A stretch of 64,000 nt of DNA from Elymus sibiricus (taxonomy: Eukaryota; Streptophyta; Magnoliopsida; Poales; Poaceae). The DNA lies in NCBI GenBank assembly GCA_039707655.1, contig CM077666.1:298494166-298558165 (forward strand), read 5' to 3'. Position 1 is the first letter of the stretch. The number at the start of each line of letters is the position of its first letter. Below, in pieces: positions 34,457 through 46,848 of this stretch. The translations under genes and the position numbers were made by a program. The notes under the pieces are model-generated. The model saw only the letters and a list, made by a program, of their open reading frames with translations, was not told where the DNA came from and made no database searches.

Positions 34457-35941
34457 GCATCATCAAAAGTTTAAGCCTATCTTGGCGGCTATAAAGAAAG
34501 AGCTTGTTGGGAGACAACCCAATGGTTATCATTTTGTTGTTTTAGTGTGTCTTCATAATTATTGCTACTTTAGTAATTATGTTTCTATCTTTTCTATGAT
34601 TTTTGTGTCAAGTTAAGCCTTTGGGATGTTGCAAATGCATGTTTGTTATGTTCTGTGCAGAAAAGAGAAACTTTGGCGCCAAGTATTTGAATTTTGTTTC
34701 TGTACTGGCATGTGATAAAATCCAGAAAATTTAACACATTACTGCATTACAAATTTTCTGTCACTTCCTAATGTTTCATAAATTTAGTAGTTAGAGAAGG
34801 ATGATATTTCATTAAGTCTTTACGTACTGTTCTGTTTTTGAGAGATTGTTGTTCTGTTTTCTTTGACTGCTTATTTTAGAGTTTCCATGGCATATATTGG
34901 GGGATATAAATTTTGGGAATGATAGGATACAGTAGACATTACTTGGAAATAAATATGCATCTTGTTTTGACAGTACATGAGTGGGAGATTTATTTTATAT
35001 GTATTAACCTATCTCACGAGTTCTATTAAGTTTTATGTGGATGAAGTTTTTAAGATAGAGGGGAGACATTGATATGAGATGAACAAGGAGTGGCAAGAGC
35101 CTAAGCTTCGGGATGCCCAAGGCACCCCAAGGTAATATCCAAGGAGACTCGAGCATCTCAGCTTGGGGATTCCCTGGAAGACACCCCCTCTTTCGTCTTC
35201 AATAATTATCGGTATGTCTCGGTTGGACCTAAGTTTTTATTTGTTCACATGATATGTTCTTTACTTGGAGTGTCTTTTTCTTTTCTTTTAGTTTTGTTTG
35301 CTGGTCATTAAATCATCATATTCTGGTCACACTTCTTAGAGAGGCACACATTGGTCTTTTATTTATAGAATGCTCATTGATCTTCACTTATATCTATTTG
35401 AGTTGAGGCTTTCATAGAATTTGCTCTTGCACTTCACTTATACATGTTAGAGCACAGTGATAAATTATGTTTTAATAGAAAAGATTAGGACTCTCTTGCC
35501 TCACTTAAATATTTTTAGAGAGTTGAATAGTAATTGGTAATTTGCATGAGTTATATGTTGGTCCTAAAAATAATAGGTATACATGAGTGGTATAATAAAA
35601 ACTTACATGAACTTGTAGATCAATTGCACTTAATAATTGGGTTCCTTGCAATAATTTTTAGATACTGTGTGAGTAATTTAGTTATGTGTAGCCGAAAAGA
35701 CTTGCACTAAGTAGTGGAAAGGTGTCATAAGGTCATACACATTACTACTTATGGTCGTTAAGTGAAACTAATTGTGAGGGGTCTAAATTGAAGAACATTG
35801 TAAGTAACCGCCTTGTAGAATGGGTCTGGAAGCCTAGCATACTTCAGTTCATCAAACTCACCCTTTTGAGTATCGGTCTTGTGGTTAACCTGGTGTAGAC
35901 TATGAAGTTTTAGTGAGATGTTTTGGTTTATGAGTTGCGGT
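34457..35941 (+). other. 3' noncoding region of the element
   Basis: It starts with gagcatcatcaaaag and cttgttgggagacaaccc, words shared with the other two elements of this group and with the minus-strand element at 62560. A pair of taagcttcggggat/agcttggggatt words (35100-35175) parallels the pair at 47507-47581. No coding signal. Confidence 0.7.
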
Positions 35942-36551
35942 CTTTATCTGCAAGTTATATGCACCTATTATTGTTATGAATCGTAGACCCCAAGGTGAAA
36001 ACAATTGGGATACTCTCCGGGGATGATGGTAGTTTGAGGAGTTCATGTATTCACTGTGTGCTAATGCTTTGTGCCGGTTCTCTATTAAAAGGAGCGCCTT
36101 AATTACCCCTAGTTTCCATTAGGACCCCGCTGCCACGGGAGGGTAGGACAAAAGATGTCATGCAAGTTCTTACCGCAAGCACGTATGACTATATACGGAA
36201 TACATGCCTACAAATGATTGATGAATTGGAGCTATTGTGTATCGCCCTAGGTTTTGATAGTTACATAATGAATGTCATCCAAATATCCATCGCTACTCCA
36301 TGCCTACGCTTTTATAATATTGTCTTTGCTCAATTTACCGTTACTACTCCTACTATTGTTTCCACAGCTATCATATTACTGTGCTACTAATAAATTGCTG
36401 CAAGGAAGTGACTTCTCATGTGTTGTTCAATTGACAACTCAACTGCTAAGGCTTATAAATATTCTTTGGCTCCCCTTGTGTCGAATCAATAAATTTGGGT
36501 GAAATACTACCCTCGAAGACTATTGCGATCCCCGATACTTGTGGGTCATCA
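35942..36551 (+). repeat. 3' fragment of an LTR of the 10880 type
   Basis: It matches 11630-12292 from gcaagttatatgcacctatta to the end TTGTGGGTCATCA, about 85-90 percent by eye. Its upstream part is missing. Confidence 0.85.
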
Positions 36552-37068
36552 TACGGTGTTGAACATGATAATGGAGATGGTTGATGCTGGCATCTCCTTT
36601 CACAAGGTGATGGCGATGGCAGAGTCCTCCTTGCCGATTCCCCCTCTGGATGCCTTTCGGAGATAGGGTTTTGTGTTCTGGAGTGGTTTCTAGTGGTTGT
36701 TGGCGTCTGATCCACGATCTGAAAGCGCATGGGTGAAATATTGGACCAGGCAGCGGTGGCGTCTAGTACGACTAGCGGTATGAGCGTGTGCGATCATGCC
36801 GTGCACTGTCAATCGCTTTGGACTCCCCGGTGAAGCTTCTTTCTTCTCCCATTTTCTTCTCTCTTTTATGGTAACATTATATCACGTTAACTGATGTGAT
36901 TTTATCACCATATCTTGGCGGTGTTTCCTTGCACTCCCAAAGTAATTCCGTAGGTGGCATCCTAGTGAAAGGAAGAAAATAGAGGTGTGCGCGCTATAAA
37001 ATCCGTTAAAACCTTACTACTAAAGTGCAGAACAAAAGGTAAAAATAACATAAATTTTGGACTCATCA
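36552..37068 (-). repeat. LTR copy of the minus-strand element (outer end)
   Basis: It matches 27018-27517, including the TGATGAGTCC start on the minus strand at 37068. On its left it is cut by the chimeric element. The bases after it, atgtc, would be its target copy. Confidence 0.7.
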
Positions 37069-37435
37069 ATGTCTTACTAAACAGGTTGGCATGGCATAAT
37101 TCACATATATGTTATTTAAGTAAACAGGATGGACTGATATAATTCACATATATGATTTATAAACTAGGCAGATGGCTTCACATATATGGTCTCTAAACTA
37201 AGCAGATGGCATTGTAATATTTTGTATATGAATTCCAAACTAAGACACCATATGCATGATATGAGCAATATCACCTTGCCAAGTTAGAGCAGACACCTTG
37301 GGGGGATAGGAGTGGTCATCTGTCTCTGAGGAGCTCTCTACGACCGGCCAGCTATCTACTTTGATGGGTAGCACTTTTGTTCTAAAGACCTTGTTTTTAC
37401 TCCAGGTGTTGTTGCTTCCTATTAACTAGGAAGGT
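37069..37435 (-). mobile_element. Inverted fragment of the CACTA-family gene region
   Basis: The reverse complement matches about 7030-7400: the repeat word with tatatgtgaattat..catgcc, then gctctaacttggca, then cagagacagatgacca and the exon around gtgaaaacaaggtctt. It is a second, oppositely oriented and truncated copy of the same element family. Confidence 0.75.
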
Positions 37436-38695
37436 GTTGGGCCCCTAAGTCCAAGGGTTTGTATCAAGTAGCAATTTCCCTCAAGTGACCTCAAGGTTTA
37501 TCGAACCAACAGGAGCTTAGTAACACAACCAATGATCAGTACCTGCACACAGAGATACAAAACTTCCTCAGCCCCCAACGGGACTAAATGCAACAGAAAA
37601 AGGCTTTGATGGAAATTGAACAAGAATGTAAATGCAAGAAATTGAAAGAACATTGATTGAGATTGAAAGTTTTATGGAAAGAAAATGGACCGGGTCCAAT
37701 ACATGCATGGTGTGGTAAAGAAATTATAGTTGAGCATCGATTAAATTGAAATATTTATAACTTTGACTATCCATGGCATAATCAACATATGAGCATCACG
37801 TCCCAAAATCTATAGACCGTTATCCAACTGCATCCATAGCTAATACTCCACTCAAGGCCACTATCCATCATGCATCTTAAAGTATTAAGCAAAACATAGA
37901 ATTGCAATAAGCATGATGACATGAAGTGGATGACATATTGTTTTTACACTACGTTCAAAGGACAACTACGCAACCATCATTTTATCCCTAGTGGCAACAA
38001 CACAATACAAGACTTTTCCACTTTCTGTCACTGCGGTAGATTACTTGCAAGGTTGAACCCAACTATCACACACAGCTCCCTCTTGAAGATCAACCCCCAA
38101 ACTTGGCCAAAAAAGAAGAACAGACTGGATAGCTTATATGAAAATAATTATGCAGCAAAGAAACCAAATAGATCTCAAAAATATTCATAGACAAATTTGA
38201 TCATAAAGTGACACTTCATCATATCCCAACAAACACAACAAGAGCTTACATCAGATGGATCAGAATCATGTAGGGCAGTTCATGTGATCTTTGTATTGAG
38301 AAGCAAGGGGGATAGAACCATCTAGCTACTGCTATAGACTCATAGTCCAATGGAAACTACTCACAGGCAATCACGATGGCCTTCAAGTTGATGGGATTGG
38401 CCACTATGAAAAATTGCCCCTCTGGCAGAGTAATGGAAAAGGCCACCATATTGGATCATCATGAAACAGAGGTGTGCGGCGGTGGAAAATTAGGACATAA
38501 AAATTAGGGGGGGGGTCAGAGGTATATAAAGGCACAGGGACCAAGAGGCGGTGGAACGGAGGTTCAGGAGGGGCAGGTGGCAATACCATGCCCCACCCCT
38601 GACGCGTGGGGTGCCGTGTGGGGCCCCCACGTAGCCACCTACACTACTGCAGGCGACCGCTAACGCGACACATGAATCAGAGACCCCCCAACCAA
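37436..38695 (-). repeat. Truncated LTR, minus orientation
   Basis: On the minus strand the sequence shares LTR landmarks with 32200-33344: a TTTATATACC promoter-like word (about 38525), agtagctagatggttct, tgtttgttgggat, cagtgacagaaagtgg, gataaaccttg and an end CCCAACA at 37436. Its 5' start is missing where GTGTGCGAT repeats begin. No primer site lies beyond 37436. Confidence 0.65.
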
Positions 38696-39250
38696 ATTGT
38701 GTGCGATGCATGAATCACAGACGGTGTCGTAATAAAACCATCACCAATAAGACGAACTGTGTGCGATGGCGGAGACATCAAGCATGATTCAGATTCGAGC
38801 TGCGTGTGCGATACGTGGCATACAGTTGATCCATACGAACTGTTTGTGATGAGCCAGAACAACAAACAAGGTCAGCCAAATCAAGGTGTGTGTGATATAC
38901 GGCATACAGTTCACTCGGATAAACTGTTTGCGATTACCCAACACAACAGAAACGGTCAGCCAGATCAAGTTGTGTGCGATATACGGCATACGGTTCACTC
39001 GGATGAATTGTTTGCGATTACCCAACACAACAGAAATGGTTCAACTTAACAAGATGTGTGTGATACGCGGCAAACAAGTCAGTAATCAGATATGTGTGGG
39101 AACACCGATAATAACACAAACGATTGCTCCAAATAAGTTGTGTGTGTTGTGGGCAAACGGTTGGTGGTAAACAATTGTCAACGATTGATGAAATAATCAC
39201 CGACGGGTTCCGTAGTTTAATCCGTATGCGATGTGATTTGCTCAGTCTGC
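38696..39250. repeat. Array of about 84-bp repeats, CACTA-like subterminal DNA
   Basis: Three adjacent units (about 38795-38878, 38879-38962, 38963-39045) share tgtgtgcgatatacggcatac, a cagttcactcggat block and gtttgcgattacccaacaca. Shorter gtgtgcgat/gtgtgtgat words extend on both sides. The structure is that of transposon subterminal repeats. No terminus was identified. Confidence 0.7.
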
Positions 39251-39409
39251 ACAACATCTATGCTCTATCTACAGAACAACAACATATATACTTATAAGGA
39301 CATGATTGCATAACCAAATTATACATCCAATTACGTTATATCACAAATACCAGAAAAATCGCAAGGTTCAAATTCCAGCATTACAAGGCCTAAATTCAAA
39401 GATTACAAG
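39251..39409 (-). other. Sequence left of the gypsy insertion, possibly old 3' flank of the F-box gene
   Basis: Low-complexity A+T-rich DNA directly left of the gypsy element. If the element is removed it joins 54581 and the 3' end of the F-box pseudogene. It could therefore be that gene's 3' UTR or flank. No feature of its own. Confidence 0.4.
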
Positions 39410-39880
39410 TGACGGTGTCCTGGACTAGGGGGTACCAATCTAGTCCGCCCATATTCCTCGGGCTGGGCCGGTGGGCCCTCCTTATTATCGAGATGGACTC
39501 CGGAAGAACAAGACCGCATCTGCCGAAGACTTGACGTAAACCCCAAGATTTCCCCTGTAGCCTCCTTGCCTGGATGCCTACCTTGTAACCCTAGGTACCC
39601 TACCTAGCGTGTATATAAGCCGAAGGGTTTAGCCCGTAGAGAGGACCTCAACGCAATCTCATTCACCTAGCCTTAGGACTAGATCATACGATCTCAAGGT
39701 AGATCAACTCTGTACTTGAGACTTCTCCATTAATATAAACAAGAGCAGGACGTAGGGTTTTACCTCCATCAAGAGGGCCCGAACCTGGGTAAACATTGTC
39801 TCCCTATTCCTGTTACCATCTATCCAAGATCCACAGCTTTGGACCCCCTACCCCGAGGTCTGCCGGATTTTACACCGACA
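39410..39880 (+). repeat. 5' LTR of the Tat-like element, 471 bp
   Basis: Contains a TATATAAG promoter word at about 39611. Nearly identical to 54110-54580, with about 20 differences by eye. Confidence 0.9.
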
Positions 39881-39881
39881 C

Positions 39882-39899
39882 TGGTGCTTTCATTGAGAG
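39882..39899 (+). promoter_or_regulatory. Primer binding site of the Tat-like element
   Basis: tggtgctttcattgagag begins one base after the LTR and starts TGG, as a tRNA primer complement should. I do not assign the tRNA. Confidence 0.7.
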
Positions 39900-39925
39900 T
39901 TCTGCTGTGTGATTACAAAAGATCG

Positions 39926-41634
39926 ATGGCTCATCTGCAGATCAACCGCAACAATGGCTGTGGGGATGCCTACGTCCCCAGCCAGCTTTTTGTGTTCGGC
40001 AGCATGATCTTCTGTGCCGACTCGACAGGCCATCTGGCCACCGTTGAGAACTACGCTCCCGATCAGATCGTCACGTTCGGAGGTCTGGAGTACACCGCGG
40101 ACTCCCGTGGTGAGCTCGTTTTATCGGGCTGGACCCCCAGCCGGATTTCGGACCTGGCAAACTCTAGAGGTTCGACCTCGGAATGGATCTCCGCTGAAGG
40201 CCCTGAATCATGCCTCCAACACAACCAGGGGCTATGAAGGAACTTCCCTCCCCCTCCTCGGATGACCCTGTCATGGTACCTGACTCCGACGTGGATCAGA
40301 GTTCGGCCGGGAGCACCAAATTATACATCGAAGAACGGTGCCATAGTGCACCAAAATCTTATCCACGCAGGCGTTTACTGCCTGAATTCGATGATGAACT
40401 AACCGCCGAGGCACCTGACCGCCCCCCTCGAGGACGCGACAGGCCCGCGCGGGAGGATTTCGACACCCAAACAGCTCCACGCCGTCATGGCAAGGACCAT
40501 GTGGACTATCTTGATCCTCAAGACGTTCGACGTCGTATAGAGGCAAACCGGGCACCACCTCGGTCCATTTATGGATCAAGAGGACGTGCTCCGGCCGGGC
40601 ACGATGGCTATGACGCCTGGTTGGACAGGAACGGCCGCGCCCGAGATCAGATTCATACAAGGTTCTCGCTCGAAGCTCGATACGACACCGCTCGGTTCCG
40701 AGGACCAGCCCACCCAATCTGTTTTATAGATAGGGTAATGGAACACCAATTGCCAGATGGGTTTAAACCCATCAACATAGAATCGTACGATGGCACCACG
40801 GACCCAGCCGTATGGATTGAATACTTTCTTCTCCATATACCCATGGCCAATGGAGATGACCTCCATGCCATCAAGTACCTGCCGCTCAAACTAAAGGGGC
40901 CGGCAAGGCACTGGCTGAATAGCCTACCGCCCCACTCCATAGGAAGCTGGGAAGCCCTTGAAGACGCCTTTAGAGCAAACTTCCAAGGAACCTACGTCCG
41001 ACCTCCGGACGCCGATGACCTCAGCCTTGTCACTCAGCAGCCTGGCGAATCAGCTCGGAAATTCTGGAACCGGTTTCTTACTAAAAAGAACCAGATCATA
41101 GACTGCTCAGATGCCGAGGCCATCGTTGCATTCACGAACAACATCCGAGATGAGTGGCTCGCCCACCAGCTCGGCCAGGATAAACCGAGGACCATGGCAG
41201 CCCTAACCTCGTTCATGACCCGATTTTGCATGGGAGAGGACATTTGGTTGGCCCGCAGCACACACGACGGTGAGGCGGGGACCTCGAAGACTCGCGACGC
41301 CAATAGCAAGCCCAAGCGCAACAAAAATAAGTGCAGGCATAGAAACAGCGGAAGCGACACAGAAGACGCAGCAGTCAATGCAGGCTTCACCGGACCTCGA
41401 TCCGGACAGAAAAGAAAGCCCTTTAGAGGGAACAAGGATGGACCAAGCCAGCTTGACAAGATCTTGGATCGACCATGCCAAATTCAAGGCACTCAAGAAA
41501 AACCAGCAACCCACACCAACAGGAATTGCTGGGTCTTTAAGCAGGTCGGCAAGATAGCGACAGAGGGTCAACATAAAACCCAAAATCACAGCGAAGACGA
41601 GGATGAACCTCAGCGACCGAACAATGGAGGCTAG
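39926..41634 (+). pseudogene. Tat-like gag, frameshifted
   Basis: ATG 39926 starts MAHLQINRNNGCGDAY. The frame is lost near 40235, where one base appears missing, and continues in the next frame to TAG 41632-41634. The core (about 40730-41250) is a retrotransposon gag capsid domain, with YDGTTDPAVWIEYFLLH, LKGPARHWLNSLP, SWEALEDAFRANF and ESARKFWNRF. A Lys/Arg-rich tail follows, in the place of a nucleocapsid, without a clear CCHC knuckle. It would form the particle shell. Confidence 0.9.
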
Positions 41635-42447
41635 AAAAAGTTTCCTAATGAGGTAACGGAAGTAAACATGATTAACGTTACCCACATCCCCAAAAGGGAG
41701 AGGAAACGCGTACTTCGGGACATCTACGTGTTAGAGCCTGTGGCCCCGAAGTACAATCCGTGGTCGGCTTACCCGGTCACATTTGAAAAACACAACCATC
41801 CGACAAGCATCAGGCATGGCGGATCAGCCGCACTCGTCCTGAACCCGATCGTCGATGGTTTTCACCTGATGCGCGTCCTTATGGATGGAGGGAGCAGCCT
41901 CAACTTGATCTACGAGGACACGGTAAGGAAGATGGGGATTGACTCATCTCAAATTAAGCCTAGCAGCACTACCTTCAAAGGTGTAATACCAGGGGTCGAG
42001 GCTCGCTGCACAGGAACCACGTACCTGGAGATAGTATTCGGATCACCCGAGAACTTCAGGAACGAAGAGTTAATCTTTCACATTGTGCCTTTTCGCAGCG
42101 GATACCATGTGCTCCTAGGACGCACCACATTCACCCGTTTTAACGCAGTCCCGCATTACGTTTATCTTAATCACAAGATGTCAGGACCCAATGGCGTTAC
42201 TATGGTAAATGGCAACACCAAACGCTCTCTCCGGACGGAAGAGCAGACTGCGGCTTTCGCAGCCGAGGTACAGGCATCCGAGGAGGCTGCCCGTGGCGGT
42301 AAACGCACCCCAACTCTTCGAAGCGTACACTGGCTATGCCAATTGACCTCGGACAGGCACCTCCCCACCCGAAGTAGGGGTACGGGCTCCTCGCGCGCCT
42401 CCCTTGGAAGGGGCACTACGTCCCCAGGGTGCACAACTTCGCACTGA
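41635..42447 (+). pseudogene. Tat-like retropepsin, separated from gag by one stop
   Basis: In the same frame as the second part of gag, behind one TAG (41632-41634), so gag and protease were one ORF. Family marks are VTHIPKRERKR, RHGGSAALVLNPIVDGFHL, the active-site block VLMDGGSSLNLIY (D-G-G where most retropepsins have D-T/S-G) and HVLLGRTTFTRFNAVPHYVYL. The frame then runs into unrelated residues and stops at 42447. No pol follows. Confidence 0.9.
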
Positions 42448-43678
42448 AAATTCCCAGGGTCGCCGAGGAGCCACTACAATGGAGACGTCAGCTCTTCTAG
42501 ACCGAGCAGCGACGATGCCTCGAGCTCGCATATCAGCAAGGTTCTGTCAAAGAGCTAGCCAATATTAGCATATCGATGTGGCTTTAACCACACAACTACA
42601 GCTGCAGACCTCTTCGAAAGAATCAACCAATGGACGCATCAAGCGCATGCTTGGCCAAAGCTACACGTTACCAATACCAACCCCCGCTATCAACGAGGAC
42701 GAGCTGGTCAACAGCATGGAGACGCAGACGTGTGGCAGGAAGCGGCCCGGGCACATAGACCCGATGACATGATCCGCCCTATTTTGTTTTAGTTTCTCCC
42801 TCATTATCTTCACTTGCATTGTATCCTGTTTAGTCCCTTTCATCAAAAACTTCAGCATATAAAGCTTGGCTATTTGAAATAAAGAAATCGTACCCATAAA
42901 GGTCTTCAAACGCATTTTCTTACAAGCACTGACCACATCTTTAAGATACAATTGCTAAAGGGTTTCGATTTTGCACCCTGAAACAAAAGTCTGAAGTACT
43001 CGGCGTCTCGGATGTTGCACTATATGTATCAGTTTCGAACCTAGATTTTGGTCAATAGTTGGGTTGCCCGGCTCCTATGTGTACCCCTTACGTTCTTGAC
43101 AAATTCGGCTAAGGGTGTAACGGGAGAACCACTTCGATAGTGCTTCTAGGTTAACTGGCAGAGCGCCTCAGTGGAGAAAGCCGAAGACTGACTATCTAGG
43201 TAAGCGAAAACTGGTCGGCCATCCGAAGACTGTGTCAAGCGACGTGTCGTTAGAGATCACCTATGTTAAACGAAGGGCTTCTTCCTCGAATTGGCCGAGG
43301 TGGGCAGGATATAAAACCTCGGCTGACTTGGCCGACCAGTTCACACACTGGGGGCTCGTCATCAGTCCCCACCGTCAAACTCCTATGGCTAAGTGAAAGT
43401 TATAAAGCCACCATAGTCTGATTTCCTAGCCCCTACGTGCACAGACCTCCCTCGGGAACCGAGACGTCAGCTACGGGTCAGGAATGCCTAAAGGGGGCAC
43501 CCTTTGTATACTATACAAAGGGGTCGAAGCCGACGACTGGCCGCTTTCAGTTCAACACGGTCAAACAGGAGGAATATTAAAAACAAAACATAAACATATG
43601 CGAGGAAATTCAACCATACTCATTAAATAACTTGAAATCTTTATACATCACACGCACTTCGGCATTCCGAAGTGCTAC
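42448..43678 (+). other. Remnant between protease and antisense ORF
   Basis: Short degraded coding-like pieces (for example around 42580-42770) without recognisable reverse transcriptase or integrase motifs, then noncoding sequence. The pol genes were lost between about 42450 and 42780. The 3' part contains repeated gccgaag/gccgagg words. Confidence 0.6.
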
Positions 43679-44264
43679 CTAGAAATACAAGTTGGCCTTA
43701 GGACACATGGCCTCGGTAAGACGGGCGCCCTCCTCCACGTCGGCAAAAAACTGTTCCGCGATGCGTGCCTTCCCTTCAGGGGGGCCCGCAGGAACAACCT
43801 CTGCCTCCACCTTTCGGAAGTGCGTTTTCACGCAGGCATACACCCGCCGCGCTCCTTCCAGACACGCGGATCGCTTCCAGCGGTTGACTTGCAGGACGGC
43901 CTCTTGCAGTCGCACCGGGAGCCCGAAGAAGCTGGCTGGCAATGCCTCCGTGGGCCATAGATTGATGCAGAGGTCTTGGAGCGCCGGCCTCGCCATCCGA
44001 AGAAGCTCCGCTAGCTGCTTCATCCGATGATTGAGCAACTGTGATTGCGAGGGCTCCTGGAACTGATTCCAGAACACCTTCTCCGCCTCATGGCCCTCCA
44101 GTTGGCCGAAATGAAGGTCGGCGTCCGCCGCATTCTTCGGGCGATCGGTGAAGATCTCTGCGGATCGCCATAGCTGGGTGAGCTCGATGAACCACTTGCT
44201 GCCAAATACACATTGCAGTAAATATAGCTTACCCACGGCTATTCGCTCCACTTGCTGGATCACG
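43679..44264 (-). pseudogene. Antisense ORF of the Tat-like element, C-terminal part
   Basis: Open for 195 codons to the stop at 43679. Contains LYLLQCVFGSKWFIELTQLW, SAEIFTDRPKNAADAD and FRKVEAEVVPAGPPEGK. It joins in phase with the codons ending at 50814 once the nested element and one TGGTG copy are removed (GAG CAC CA + C GTG ATC). This proves that 50814-53546 and this piece were one reading frame. Its function is unknown. Confidence 0.85.
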
Positions 44265-44269
44265 TGGTG

Positions 44270-45833
44270 TGATACGTCTCCAACGTATCTATAATTTTTG
44301 ATTGTTCCATGCTGTTATATTATCAATCTTGTATGTTTTTATATATATTTACAGCAATTATATATCATTTTTTGGGACTAACCTATTAACTTAGTGCCGA
44401 GTGCCAGTTGCTGTTATCTGCCTGTTTTTGGTTTTACAGAATATCAATAACAAACGAAGTCGAACTGCCACGAAACTTTTTGGAAAAAAAATTCTGGACA
44501 TAACCAACACTAGAAGCTTCGGGAGAAGGCCAGAAGCCCCAGGAGGTGGCCACGAGCCACCAGGGCGCGCCTGGGGAGGCAGGCGCGCCCTGGTGCATCG
44601 TGGGCCCACCTCTGCCCCTTTTGACCTAATTCCACCACTATAAATTCCCAAAAATCGGGAAACCTACAGAGGAGTCCACAAAATACTTTTTCCGCCACCA
44701 CAAGCTTCTGTTCTCGAGAGATCCCATCTGGAGGCCTTTTCCGGAACTCTGTTGGAGGGGGAATCGATCACGGAGGGGCTCTACATCAACCTTGCTGCCC
44801 TTCCGATGATGCGTGAGTAGTCTACCACAGACCTTCGGGTCCATAGTTAGTAGCTAGATAGCTTCTTCTCTCTTTTTGATCTTCAATACAATGTTCTCCT
44901 CGATGTTCTTGGAGTTCTATCCGATGTAATCACTTTTTGCGGTGTGTTTGTTGGTATCCGGTGAATTGTGAGTTTATGATCAGATTATCCATGAATATTA
45001 TTTGAGTCTTCTCTGATCTCTTTTATGCATGATTATTATAGCTTCATATTTCTTCTCCGATCTATTGATTTGGTTTGGCCAACTAGATTGATTTATCTTG
45101 CCATGGGAAGAGGTGCTTTGTAATGGGTTCGATCTTGCGGTGCTCAATCCCAGTGACAGAAAGGGACATGACACGTATGTATCGTTGCTATTAAGGGTAA
45201 AAAGATGGGGTTTATTCATGCGTGAGTTTACTTTGTCTACATCATGTCATCTTGCTTAACGCATTACTCCGTTCTTTATGGACTTAATACAATAGATGCA
45301 TGTTGGATAGCGGTTGATGTGTGGAGTAATAGTAGTAAATGCAGGCAGGAGTCGGTCTACTTGTCTCGGATGTGATGCCTATATACATGATCATTGCCTT
45401 GGATATCGTCATGATTATTTGCTTTTCTATCAATGACCCAACAGTAATGTGTCCACCCACCGTATGCTATTTTCTTGAGAGAAGCCTCTAGTGAAAGCTA
45501 TGGCCCCCGGGTCTATCTAAATCATATATTAAAAACCCTAAAAATATCTTGCTGCACTTTTCTTTTATTTATTTTATTTTGTATTTTTGTTTCTATCTAT
45601 CTATCTATCACATACAATTTAATCTTGCAATTACCGCCGAGGGATTGACAACCCCTTGTTTGCGTTGGGTCCAAGGATTTGTTGTTTTGTGTGCTGGTAC
45701 TGCTAACGAGGTGTTGCATGATTCTCCTACTGGATTGATAACCTTGGTTTCATAACTGAGGGAAATACTTATCTCTACTGTACTGCATCTCCCTTCCTCT
45801 TCAGGGAATTACCAACGCAGCTCACAAGTAGCA
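44270..45833 (+). repeat. 5' LTR of the nested element
   Basis: TGATACGTCTCC to CACAAGTAGCA. Holds a CTATAAATT promoter word at about 44638 and a TCTA microsatellite at about 45594-45607. Confidence 0.95.
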
Positions 45834-45844
45834 GGAAGAATTTC

Positions 45845-45862
45845 TGGCGCCGTTGCCGGGGA
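45845..45862 (+). promoter_or_regulatory. Primer binding site, exact tRNA-Asp complement
   Basis: tggcgccgttgccgggga, 11 bp after the LTR, is the exact complement of the plant tRNA-Asp 3' end. Confidence 0.9.
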
Positions 45863-46074
45863 GACATCATCAACATCTATCAAGTACCTACGCATAAAAC
45901 TTTCATCTCCTTGCATTTACTTTATTTACCTTTTATTTGCATTTGTCTCTCGTTTTCATCTCCCCCACTTCTCTAAAAAATCAAAAATACAAAAATATTT
46001 TGTGTGCGTTCTTTGTTTGTGTTGACATGTGCCTTCTATTTGCTTGTATCTTCGCTTGCTAAAAATCTATTGAT

Positions 46075-46848
46075 ATGGATCCTCATCCACTTGCTAATCT
46101 TCTCAAAAGATCCAATTATGATGAACCAATTGCTAGTGAGTTGAGTGCACTTGGTTATCTCTATGAAGTTTTGCTTGAAAATTATGAATCTGAAAATTGT
46201 GATGAAGTGTTGAAAGAAGAAATTTATAGAGTGATGCATGATAGCTCCTTTAATGAAAGGCATGATTGCAATGATGTTATTATAAATTCTATTAAAGTCA
46301 ATTGTGCTAATGATATGCAAAGCTACAAGCTTGGGGATAAAATTTTTGTTATGTCCACTACTTATTGCAATGATCATGATTGGGGTGATGATGCTTCTTA
46401 TGATCTTGCAAATTTATTTAAGCTTCATGATGAATATGCTATTAATAATAATGTTTGAAATAGCATTGAAAGTGGGTTTGGGAGAGTGTCAACTTTAGGT
46501 AAAAATAATCCCACTATTTTGGAAGAGTGTCAACTTTGCATGCATGTGGATCATGTAGAGAATATGTTATGTGGTGGCTATATTGATGAATTTGAATATG
46601 ATCCTACATGTAATTATTATGAGAGAGGAAAATATGGTTGTAGAAATTTTTATGTTACTAAATTACCTCTCGTTATGCTGAGATCGTCAATGTTTTACTC
46701 TTCTCCCTTGCATATGCTAGATATTTCTTGTCTTGATAATTTGTTTGCTTATAAAAAGCCTATGCATAGGAAGTATGTTAGACTTAAATGTGTTTTTCAC
46801 ATGCTACATGATGCTCTCTTTGTGCTTCAATTCTTGTCTTTGACGTGA
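46075..46848 (+). pseudogene. Unknown retroelement ORF (CNDHDWGD family), one nonsense codon
   Basis: ATG 46075 (MDPHPLANLLKRSNYDEP) runs 258 codons in one frame with a single TGA at 46456-46458, where related copies have a cysteine codon. It shares YKLGDKIF, CNDHDWGDDASYDL, ESGFGRVSTLGK, DPTCNYYERGKYGCRNF and MHRKYVRLKCVFHM with 33490-34456 and 60125-61501. It is shorter than the copy at 60125, with a different N-terminus and a deletion before DPTC. Function unknown. Confidence 0.85.

Larger units (their letters stand above)
31848..36551 (+). mobile_element. Athila-like non-autonomous LTR element, chimeric 3' end
   Basis: A full 5' LTR, tRNA-Asp primer site and one unknown ORF in the gag position are followed by noncoding sequence. 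The right end is the last ~610 bp of an LTR of the other type (as at 10880-12292), ending CTTGTGGGTCATCA, not a copy of its own 5' LTR. Flanks agcat (31843-31847) and tacgg (36552-36556) do not match, as expected if the right end was replaced. It interrupts the minus-strand element whose LTR copies are at 27517 and 37068. Confidence 0.75.

Noticed and set aside
38795..39045. Regularly spaced repeats that could suggest a CRISPR array
   Set aside because: Units are 84 bp with imperfect repeats and no unique spacers. The genome is a plant, and the pattern fits transposon subterminal repeats.
42448..43678. Possible reverse transcriptase or integrase between protease and antisense ORF
   Set aside because: No YADD-like, RNase H or HHCC/DDE motif in any frame, and the space is too short for pol.
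43692..44030. Plus-strand open frame opposite the antisense ORF
   Set aside because: Arg/Ser/Ala-rich shadow of the minus-strand frame, which has the family likeness and joins in phase across the nested insertion.
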